Shown here: positions 1 through 7,741 of the stretch, one piece after another | How positions within the stretch are numbered: position 1 is the stretch's first letter | Layout of the letters: the number at the start of each line of letters is the position of its first letter | Assembly (NCBI GenBank): GCA_015655015.1 | Contig: JAATFV010000236.1 | Span: 1 to 64,000 of the forward strand | From: Chitinophagales bacterium | GTDB taxonomy: Bacteria > Bacteroidota > Bacteroidia > Chitinophagales > Chitinophagaceae | Length of the DNA stretch: 64,000 nt | Reading direction: 5' to 3' | Notes under the pieces: generated by a model | Told to the model about the DNA's origin: nothing | What the model saw: only the letters and a program-made list of their open reading frames with translations | The model's database searches: none | Translations under genes and position numbers: made by a program

Positions 1-237
1 TACGAGTGCTGGGCCGAGCTGAGGCGTACGGGCCATCCGAAACTGGAACCCTTTACCTTGCACGGAACCAAAATGACGCCCTTCCCGGAGCGGGTGCGTT
101 ATCCCTCCTCCGAGCAAACCAATAATCCGACTAATTTTTCTAAAGTATCTTCGGAGAACAATATGACCTCCAAAATATTCTGGGTGCCGGCCGACAGGAA
201 TGCCAATCTCTATTGGAGCGATTATAATTATAAATAA
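1..237 (+). CDS. SusD/RagB-like outer-membrane lipoprotein, C-terminal end only (5' truncated by window)
   Basis: Frame 1 open from base 1 to TAA at 235-237: YECWAELRRTGHPKLEPFTLHGTKMTPFPERVRYPSSEQTNNP...VPADRNANLYWSDYNYK; typical SusD-like C-terminus (RRTGxP...RxxYPxxEQxxN). Confidence 0.75.
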   Translation, partial: YECWAELRRTGHPKLEPFTLHGTKMTPFPERVRYPSSEQTNNPTNFSKVSSENNMTSKIFWVPADRNANLYWSDYNYK

Positions 238-308
238 GGACCAGTTAATCAGGAAAGCAGTTGATCCGGGACCGGTCGGTTTCCGATAGCTGAGATAAAA
301 TCAATAGT

Positions 309-2918
309 ATGAGGGATTGTATAGTCAGGTACGTAATCTTTACCCTGCTGGGTTTATCAGGCGGTTCACTCGCCGGCCTTGCGCAAAACACCTATCATTT
401 TACAGAGGCCCTGTCCGTTCCGGCAGGCGCCTCCTACGGGCGGGAAGCCCTGTATACCGATCCGCTGGCCTGGCAGCTTTACAGCCATACCCTGCAGAGC
501 CCTGTCGTGCAGGGCGTGTTCGGCGCCGGTGCCAAAGGGCAGAATAGTAGCTGGCAGTCCTTAAAAGCCGACAGCCTGCACAGGTTCCATACCCGGAGCC
601 CCGGCGGCGGTTTTGGGGCGGCTGGCGGCGGCAGCTACCTCTACCTGACCTACGTCTCCGACAGGGAGAAGACGGCCCTGCTGAATGTCAGCGGTGATGC
701 AGCCCTCTTCTTCAACGGCGTTCCGCATGCCGGCGATCCCTACGGTTCAGGTTGGCTCTACCTTCCGGTAAGACTTAAAAAAGGGTTGAATGAACTCTAT
801 ATCCGCCCCTCAGGTCTTGTATCGGCCAGCCTGATCTTTCCCGCCAAAGAAATACAATTGAACACGGAAGACGCTACCGTGCCGGTTGTCCAGGCAGGAG
901 TAGCAGGCAATGACAGCCTCTATGCGGCAGTGGTAGTGATCAATAGTTCCCCCAAACCCCTGAAAGGTTACCGCATCAGATCCACCCTGAATGGCCTCAC
1001 GACCGTTTCGGAATTGCCGGTAATACCGGCCATGGCTACCCGTAAAGTTCCTTTTTCCTTCAATGCCTCTTCCATGACCGCCAAGGGAAACTACAAAGCC
1101 ACCCTGACCCTGCTGACCGGCGATCGTCCCCTCGATGAAAAAGAGCTGTCCCTGGATGCAGCGGCTCCCGGCGAGCAATACAGCACCACCTTTATCAGCG
1201 CTATTGACGGAAGTCTGCAATACTACGCGGTGACGCCTTCTTCGGCGGGCAATGCAGCAAATACCAAAACGGAAACAGAAAAAGGGGCTGTTATGGAGGC
1301 GGCTCCTTCGGGAACCGTATTCGCTCCGGGAACCACTCCTTCTCACACCGTTGCCGCCATCCCCGCAAGATCATCCGGCGGACCCGCGCTCTTTCTGTCT
1401 GTTCATGGAGCGGGCGTAGAAGCTATCGGCCAGGCAAGAGCCTATCGTTCGAAAGACTGGGGCACCCTGGTAGCGGCTACCAACCGGCGTCCCAGGGGAT
1501 TTAACTGGGAAGACTGGGGAAGGCTGGACGCCCTGGAAGTGCTGGCCCTCGCGAAAGAGCGATACCGGCCCGATCCGCAGCATATCTACCTGACGGGACA
1601 TTCCATGGGAGGACATGGCACGTGGTTCCTCGGCGCTGCCTATCCGGACAAGTGGGCTGCTATCGGGGCCTGCTCCGGTTATCCGACCCTGAAGGATTAC
1701 GGCAGCCACGACGGTCTCGTTCCTGACAGCGGCGCCACCCCCGTAGAACGGCTCCTGCTGCGTTCCAGCGACCAGAGTGATGTCATCCGGCTGGCCACTA
1801 ATTATAAATCCCTGGGTGTTTATATCCTGCACGGCGACTCGGATAAAGTGGTGCCCGTAAAATATGCCCGGCAGATGCGCCAGCTCCTGGGAGGCTTCCA
1901 GGCTGACCTGAGCTATTACGAGTACCCTGGCGGCGAACACTGGTTCGGTAACCAATGCGTCGACTGGCGGCCGCTCTTCGATTTCTTTCAATGGCATTCC
2001 CGCAAGCCGGACAGCCTGGTGAATCAGATCGACTTCAGGACAGCAAGTCCGGGTATCTCTGCCTCCTGTTACTGGGCTTCCATACAGCAGCAGTTACATC
2101 CCCTTGCCTATAGCCATATCCAGCTGAGCCGGGATCCTGCCCTGCATACGATCACAGGAATGACGGAAAATATCCGGCTGCTCGGACTGTCGCTGGAAGG
2201 CATTGTGGCCGGCACGAAAATAAAGATCGTACTGGACAGCCTTCCCCCGGTGCTGTATACGACTACGGGTCTTACGGACAGTCTTTTCCTGCTGAGAGAG
2301 CCGCATGCCTGGATCGTATCCACCCGACCGGGAATCCAGCAGAAAAATCCCCTGCGTTACGGCACCCTCAAAGAAGCCTTCAATAACCGGATGGTATTTG
2401 TCTATGGCACTTCCGGCAGCAGGGAGGAAAATGAATGGAGCCTGAACAAAGCCCGCTATGATGCGGAGACCTGGTACTACCGCGGCAACGGCGCCGTCGA
2501 TATCGTCGCTGATAAAGAATTTGCTGCGGACCGGTACGCGGGCCGGGGAGTGATCCTGTTCGGTAATGCCGTCACCAATTCAGCCTGGAAGTCCCTGCTG
2601 GAGGACTGTCCCATCCGCGTGGAAAGAGGCAGGGTCAGCGCCGGCGACAAAAGCTGGGAAGGCGACGACCTGGGCGCCTGTTTTGTCTGGCCGCTCCGGA
2701 ATTCCCCGGTGACCTCCGTCGCCGTCATCGGCGGCAGCGGATTGAAAGGTATGGAAGCCGCCAATGCTAATCAGTATTTTGCCGGCGCCAGCGGCTTTCC
2801 GGACTTCATGATCTTCAGGCTGGATATGCTGCGCCTGGGCAGCGCCGGTCTCGTGACGGCTGGTTTTTTCGACAATGACTGGAAACTTGCGCCGGGGGAA
2901 TGGGAGGAAAATAGATAA
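309..2918 (+). CDS. Secreted alpha/beta-hydrolase, prolyl-oligopeptidase/esterase-like
   Basis: 869 aa ORF with signal peptide; nucleophile elbow GHSMGG; HGDSDKVVP and GGEHWF motifs for Asp/His. Confidence 0.8.
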   Translation: MRDCIVRYVIFTLLGLSGGSLAGLAQNTYHFTEALSVPAGASYGREALYTDPLAWQLYSHTLQSPVVQGVFGAGAKGQNSSWQSLKADSLHRFHTRSPGGGFGAAGGGSYLYLTYVSDREKTALLNVSGDAALFFNGVPHAGDPYGSGWLYLPVRLKKGLNELYIRPSGLVSASLIFPAKEIQLNTEDATVPVVQAGVAGNDSLYAAVVVINSSPKPLKGYRIRSTLNGLTTVSELPVIPAMATRKVPFSFNASSMTAKGNYKATLTLLTGDRPLDEKELSLDAAAPGEQYSTTFISAIDGSLQYYAVTPSSAGNAANTKTETEKGAVMEAAPSGTVFAPGTTPSHTVAAIPARSSGGPALFLSVHGAGVEAIGQARAYRSKDWGTLVAATNRRPRGFNWEDWGRLDALEVLALAKERYRPDPQHIYLTGHSMGGHGTWFLGAAYPDKWAAIGACSGYPTLKDYGSHDGLVPDSGATPVERLLLRSSDQSDVIRLATNYKSLGVYILHGDSDKVVPVKYARQMRQLLGGFQADLSYYEYPGGEHWFGNQCVDWRPLFDFFQWHSRKPDSLVNQIDFRTASPGISASCYWASIQQQLHPLAYSHIQLSRDPALHTITGMTENIRLLGLSLEGIVAGTKIKIVLDSLPPVLYTTTGLTDSLFLLREPHAWIVSTRPGIQQKNPLRYGTLKEAFNNRMVFVYGTSGSREENEWSLNKARYDAETWYYRGNGAVDIVADKEFAADRYAGRGVILFGNAVTNSAWKSLLEDCPIRVERGRVSAGDKSWEGDDLGACFVWPLRNSPVTSVAVIGGSGLKGMEAANANQYFAGASGFPDFMIFRLDMLRLGSAGLVTAGFFDNDWKLAPGEWEENR

Positions 2919-2984
2919 AAAATATTCTGCCGGAGAAGAATTTTTCCGAAATATTGGATAACAGTCCAGATATTGCATTTATTT

Positions 2985-3019
2985 AATAGGATAATCGGAA
3001 TATTTCCGATTATCCTATT
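2985..3019. repeat. Perfect inverted repeat IR1 (16-bp arms, TAT spacer), candidate AbiEi operator and/or terminator
   Basis: AATAGGATAATCGGAA-TAT-TTCCGATTATCCTATT; arms are exact reverse complements; followed by a T-rich tract. Confidence 0.85.
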
Positions 3020-3120
3020 TTTATTTTTCAATATTCTCGTAGAGTTTTCTTCGGAAAGATTTCAAGAATATTCATAAGGTATTGATTATTAATGCAAATA
3101 TTCAAAAATGTTATTTTTTG

Positions 3121-3153
3121 ATAAGATAATCGGAATATTTCCGATTATCTTAT
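3121..3153. promoter_or_regulatory. Perfect inverted repeat IR2 (15-bp arms, TAT spacer) directly upstream of abiEi-like gene; candidate autoregulatory operator
   Basis: ATAAGATAATCGGAA-TAT-TTCCGATTATCTTAT; same core as IR1, 135 bp downstream of it. Confidence 0.85.
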
Positions 3154-3161
3154 TTATTTAT

Positions 3162-3169
3162 TACATTTG
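3162..3169 (+). promoter_or_regulatory. Candidate Bacteroidota -7 element (TAnnTTTG) for the AbiE pair
   Basis: TACATTTG, 3 nt before the ATG at 3173; fits the TAnnTTTG consensus. Confidence 0.5.
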
Positions 3170-3172
3170 CAT

Positions 3173-3811
3173 ATGGAAATCTCTCAAATCATACGGTCCT
3201 ATGCCGCCCAACCTTTGACGCATCAGGTGTTATTATCTTTCTTAAAGAAGTATAGAAGACCGAATGATAAGGTGCATGAATTGATCCGGCAAGGGAAGCT
3301 GGAAGCCATCAAAAAGGGTTTATACATTGCCGGTCCGGCTATCGGAGCAGGAAAACCTGAGCCTTTCCTGGTAGCTAACCATATCCTGGGCCCAAGTTAT
3401 ATTTCTTCCGATACAGCACTTTCCTATTATGAGTTAATCCCGGAACGTGTTTATGAGATATCATCCATGACAATTAAGGCTTCCCGAAGTTTTGAGACCC
3501 CCATGGGTTTATTCAGCTATACACGACTTCCATTGCCCTATTATTCCTTTGGTATCCGGCGGACTAAGTTATCAGATGAGCAATACGCTCTCATAGCCTC
3601 GCCGGAAAAGGCATTGGTTGACAAGATAGTCACTACTTCAGGCCGCCTGTTAAGAAGCATTCAAAGCGCAAAGAGCTATTTACTGGAAGACCTGAGAATG
3701 GACGAAGACAATTTAAAGGAATTTGATACAAAGGCCATGGCAGGATGGCTGCCCGATGCTCCCAAGAAAAATAGTTTATTGATGATTATTAAGATGATCG
3801 AAAGTTTATGA
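3173..3811 (+). CDS. AbiEi-like antitoxin/transcriptional regulator of a type IV toxin-antitoxin system
   Basis: MEISQIIRSYAAQPLTHQVLLSFLKKY..., winged-HTH N-terminus with YISSDTALSYYELIPE; 4-nt overlap with AbiEii-like gene. ORF track starts at TTG 3167; ATG 3173 preferred. Confidence 0.85.
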   Translation: MEISQIIRSYAAQPLTHQVLLSFLKKYRRPNDKVHELIRQGKLEAIKKGLYIAGPAIGAGKPEPFLVANHILGPSYISSDTALSYYELIPERVYEISSMTIKASRSFETPMGLFSYTRLPLPYYSFGIRRTKLSDEQYALIASPEKALVDKIVTTSGRLLRSIQSAKSYLLEDLRMDEDNLKEFDTKAMAGWLPDAPKKNSLLMIIKMIESL

Positions 3812-4662
3812 TTAAGGAGTGGTTGGATACTTACAAGCCTGCGAATAAAACGGAAGCCCTGGCAGCCCTGCGGGAGATCATGCAGGAAATTGCCCTGGCA
3901 GGCCTGCAACGTGCTGGTTTTTTTGAAAAAGCGGCTTTTTACGGCGGAACAGCCTTACGGATATTTTACGGCCTGGATCGTTTTTCGGAAGACCTGGATT
4001 TTTCCCTTTTAGAAGTTAATCCCGATTTTTCCCTGGACCAATACCTGGAAGCCGTTCGCGTTGAATTTGCATCTTTAGGTATGCAGGTATCTATAAAGGA
4101 AAAAGAAAAAACAAATAAAAATAATATTGAATCGGCGTTCTTAAAATCTGAGAGCATATGGAAGGAACTCGTTCTGGAGAGTGTCATTCCGCAAAATGGA
4201 TTGGATGAAATTGCAAACATTAAAATTAAACTGGAGGTTGATACGGCGCCGCCACTGGGATTTGAGACGGAAGAACGACTCCTCCTGCAGCCATTTTCCT
4301 TTTATGTTAAATGTTTTGTCATTTCTGATCTGTTTGCCGGTAAGATGCATGCCCTATTATTCCGAAAATGGAAGAATAATGTAAAGGGCCGGGACTGGTA
4401 TGACCTGGAATGGTATATTAAAAAAGGAGTGTCTTTACATTTGTCCCATTTCCTCTTAAGGGCGCAGGATAGCGGGGACTGGCCTAAAACAACCATCACC
4501 GAAAAAGAATTCCGGGAATTGCTACGTGAAAAAATAGATGTTATTGATATGAATCGTGTAAAGGCGGATATCAGCCGTTTTATTCCTGAGCCCAAAGTGC
4601 TGGATATTTGGTCCGCGAAATATTTTCATGATCTGGCGGATCAGTTAAAGATCATAGAATGA
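3808..4662 (+). CDS. AbiEii/AbiGii-type nucleotidyltransferase toxin
   Basis: FYGGTALRIFYGLDRFSEDLDFSL: hallmark GGTALRxxYGxxRxSxDLDF nucleotidyltransferase motif. Confidence 0.92.
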   Translation: MIKEWLDTYKPANKTEALAALREIMQEIALAGLQRAGFFEKAAFYGGTALRIFYGLDRFSEDLDFSLLEVNPDFSLDQYLEAVRVEFASLGMQVSIKEKEKTNKNNIESAFLKSESIWKELVLESVIPQNGLDEIANIKIKLEVDTAPPLGFETEERLLLQPFSFYVKCFVISDLFAGKMHALLFRKWKNNVKGRDWYDLEWYIKKGVSLHLSHFLLRAQDSGDWPKTTITEKEFRELLREKIDVIDMNRVKADISRFIPEPKVLDIWSAKYFHDLADQLKIIE

Positions 4663-4715
4663 ATGCTTATCCCCCCTTACAGATTCGTCGACCAGATGCC
4701 GGCCTATGAATAAGG

Positions 4716-6083
4716 TTACTTAGCCATATCGATCTTCACTTTCTTATTCTTGATCCGCTCGTTTTTTATCAGCTGCAAAGTCGCACCGATCTTGGACTTC
4801 CGAACGGCGACAAAGGAAAAAAAATCCTTCACCTCTATCAACCCGATATCCTCTTTTTTCAACTGTCCTTTATTGGTGAGGAACCCTACGATATCCACTT
4901 TATTGACCTTGTCCTTTTTACCCGCGCTGACCAGCAGGGTAGACCATTTCGGTTTTTCCGGTATCACGCTTAATTCCGGTAAGACGATCTCCTGTACATC
5001 CGTTTCGGACGCGCCTTCATCGGAGACCCCCTTCTGCCCTGTACTTCTGACAACGTAAGCCGGCAGCCTCTCCTCCGGTCCAAGGATCAGGATCGCTGTT
5101 CCACTGGCCTCCATCCTGGCCGTCCTTCCATTCCGGTGAATAAAAACTTCTTCTGTGTTCGGTAAATGAAAGTGAATGATATAACGGATGTTCGGGATGT
5201 CCAGTCCCCGGGCAGCCAGATCTGTGGTCACAAGGACATTGGAAGTGCCATTCCTGAATTTGCTCAGGGCCCGGTCCCTCTCAGGTTGTTCCATAGCGCC
5301 ATGATAAAAGACATTGATAATGCCTTTCTCCGCCAGTAGTTCACTGGTCCGTTCCACAGACTCCCGGTGATTACAGAATACGATGGCCGACCGGTTGCCT
5401 AAAAAGCAGATCAACCGGAACAACGTGTCCACTTTATCTTTCTCCGGGCTTTTCACCACCTGGATAGCCAGGGCGGCATTCACTTCGCCCGATAAGTAAT
5501 TCAGGGTTACCGGATCTTTCAGCCCGACAAAGGAAGGGATCTCCACGGCATCCGTAGCGGAGGTGAGGATCCTCTTTTGTAAAGAAGTCAATGAAGTTAC
5601 AATAAAAGACATTTCTTCCTCAAAACCCAGTTCCAGGGATTTGTCAAATTCATCCAATACCAGGGTCTCTATTCCTTCCACCTTGATATTCCCCCTGCGA
5701 AGATGGTCTGCCAGCCTTCCCGGCGTCCCAATGATCAGGGCTGGGGCCTGCAGGAGGTTGTTCTCTTCCGTTTCCCGTAAATGACCGCCATAACAGCAGG
5801 TGACCTTAAAGCCCGTGCCCATGCTCTTAAACACCTGTTCGATCTGGATAGCCAGCTCCCGGGATGGGACGATGACCAATGCCTGTGTCTTCAGGTTGGC
5901 CGGATCCAGCAATTGCAGGATGGGTAATAAGAACCCCAGGGTCTTTCCGGAGCCTGTATCGGCCAGCAGGATCAGGTCATTGTCTTTTTTGCCGGCTTCA
6001 AGCGCCGCAACCTGCATCTCATTGAGCGCGTCTATTTTTAAGTGGGCCAATATCTGTTTTATAGAAGGAATATCCTTTTGCAT
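4716..6083 (-). CDS. dbpA: DEAD-box ATP-dependent RNA helicase, DbpA-like
   Basis: Motifs ADTGSGKT, PSRELA, TPGRL, DEFDK, TSAT, HRNGRTAR; C-terminal DbpA-type RNA-binding domain. Start set at MQKDIPS to avoid overlap with the divergent MFS gene. Confidence 0.82.
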   Translation of the reverse strand: MQKDIPSIKQILAHLKIDALNEMQVAALEAGKKDNDLILLADTGSGKTLGFLLPILQLLDPANLKTQALVIVPSRELAIQIEQVFKSMGTGFKVTCCYGGHLRETEENNLLQAPALIIGTPGRLADHLRRGNIKVEGIETLVLDEFDKSLELGFEEEMSFIVTSLTSLQKRILTSATDAVEIPSFVGLKDPVTLNYLSGEVNAALAIQVVKSPEKDKVDTLFRLICFLGNRSAIVFCNHRESVERTSELLAEKGIINVFYHGAMEQPERDRALSKFRNGTSNVLVTTDLAARGLDIPNIRYIIHFHLPNTEEVFIHRNGRTARMEASGTAILILGPEERLPAYVVRSTGQKGVSDEGASETDVQEIVLPELSVIPEKPKWSTLLVSAGKKDKVNKVDIVGFLTNKGQLKKEDIGLIEVKDFFSFVAVRKSKIGATLQLIKNERIKNKKVKIDMAK

Positions 6084-6172
6084 CCTGTAAAGGTAGGCTA
6101 GTTTACGGGGAAATATTTCGACAAAATGCGGCCGGTTTTCGATGAAGAATGATTTTTGCTTTACTTTCAGGA

Positions 6173-7591
6173 ATGAAGAATGCAAATTGGGTATTGGTCA
6201 CCCTGATGCTGGGCACTTCCATGGCAGCCATCGACAGCAGTATCGTGAATGTTTCCCTTCCGGTGATCCGCAATCAGTTCAAAGTGGATATCGATGATGT
6301 AGAATGGGTGATCACCGCCTATATGATCTCTTTTTGTTTGTTCATCCCCCTTATCAACTGGCTGAAAAGAAGGGTCGGGTACTATAACCTGTTCCTGATA
6401 GCGGTGGCCGTTTTTACGATTGGCTCCCTTCTTTGCAGCCTGTCCGGCAGCCTGGGAATGCTGGTGCTGGCCAGGGTGATCCAGGCCAGCGGGGGAGGGG
6501 CGATCTCTCCCACTTCCCTGGCGATCCTGAGCGAGAGCTTTCCGAAAGAAAAGAGGGGCAGCGCTATTGGCTGGTGGGGGATCGGAAATGTCATGGGCCC
6601 GGCGCTCGGACCTACCCTGGGAGGGATACTCACCCACTACTTTGGCTGGGAATCCGTTTTTTATGTCAACCTTCCCATCGGTATTCTTACCATGCTGCTC
6701 AGCATGCGGTACCTGAAATTTCTAAAAACACAGCCCAGGGAACGCGCAAAATTCGATATCGCCGGGTATGCCTTTTTTGCCATTTTCATCGTTTCCGTCC
6801 AATACACGATCTCCCTGATCTCCAAACACCAGTTCATACCCTGGAAAATGCTGGCAGGCATCGGGGTCATAACCGGCTCCCTCTACCTGCTCATCCGGTC
6901 CTCCCGGAAAGACCAGCCTTTATTGGACCTGACGGTATTCCGTTCGGTTAACTTTATCAACTCCACCATTATCATCATCATCCGCTCGATCGCCTTGTTC
7001 GGGGGCATGTTCTTCCTGCCTTTCCTATTGCAGGGACTATTGGGATATACGACCATCCAATCCGGCCTGCTCATGTTACCCAATGCCCTGATGATGCTCG
7101 TCTCCCGACCCTATGCGGGAAAGAAAGCCGATCAGGGGCTCATCCGGAACATCTCTTTGATCGGGATCTTCCTGGTCGCTGTTTCCATGTTCCTCTTCTC
7201 CCGGATCGACGTGGGTTATTCGATAGCGCTGATCATCCTGCCGATGATGGTGCGGGGATTGGGGATGAGCCTCCTGGTGGCTCCCGTCTCCACGGCCCTG
7301 CTCAATTCCGTCAGCCAGGCCCAGACGGCTACTGCTACTTCCATGAACAGCCTGCTGCAGCAGTTAGGCGGCTCCGTGGGAATAGCCATCTTCGGTGTCG
7401 CCCATGACTTTATCTATCAACATTATTTAGGCAAGCACTATTCAGATCCCCTTGCGGAACATTTCGCCTTGCAGGACGGCTTCCTGATAGCGGCTTTCGC
7501 CATTTCCCTGGCCCTGATCCCCGCCTGGGGGCTGCCGGAAAAGAATGTTATCTCTCCATCCGATCCACGACTCGTGACGGAAGAAGGATAA
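6173..7591 (+). CDS. MFS transporter, DHA2 (EmrB/QacA-like) drug exporter family
   Basis: MKNANWVLVTLMLGTSMAAIDSSIVNVSLPVI..., 14-TM-like; motifs LDxTIVNVALP-like and GPxLGPxLGG. Confidence 0.87.
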   Translation: MKNANWVLVTLMLGTSMAAIDSSIVNVSLPVIRNQFKVDIDDVEWVITAYMISFCLFIPLINWLKRRVGYYNLFLIAVAVFTIGSLLCSLSGSLGMLVLARVIQASGGGAISPTSLAILSESFPKEKRGSAIGWWGIGNVMGPALGPTLGGILTHYFGWESVFYVNLPIGILTMLLSMRYLKFLKTQPRERAKFDIAGYAFFAIFIVSVQYTISLISKHQFIPWKMLAGIGVITGSLYLLIRSSRKDQPLLDLTVFRSVNFINSTIIIIIRSIALFGGMFFLPFLLQGLLGYTTIQSGLLMLPNALMMLVSRPYAGKKADQGLIRNISLIGIFLVAVSMFLFSRIDVGYSIALIILPMMVRGLGMSLLVAPVSTALLNSVSQAQTATATSMNSLLQQLGGSVGIAIFGVAHDFIYQHYLGKHYSDPLAEHFALQDGFLIAAFAISLALIPAWGLPEKNVISPSDPRLVTEEG

Positions 7592-7597
7592 GCGCCC

Positions 7598-7632
7598 TCC
7601 CGGAGTGTTAACATTCCCCGGGACAATTTTTT
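7598..7632 (+). terminator. Rho-independent terminator
   Basis: TCCCGGAGTG...CATTCCCCGGGA stem followed by AATTTTTTT. Confidence 0.5.
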
Positions 7633-7741
7633 TCCTCCTCCATCGTTACAGCCTTTTACATTCCAATTTCCGCATCTTGTCCCCCCTAACTTTTTATTAA
7701 CAGTTTCATGAGCTATTCTTGTGGCGGATTAAACCATTATT

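Noticed and set aside
6149-6185. Overlap between the helicase and MFS ORFs as a true divergent overlap
   Set aside because: Arises only from the longest-ORF start choice; internal starts MQKDIPS (6083) and MKNANW (6173) remove it.
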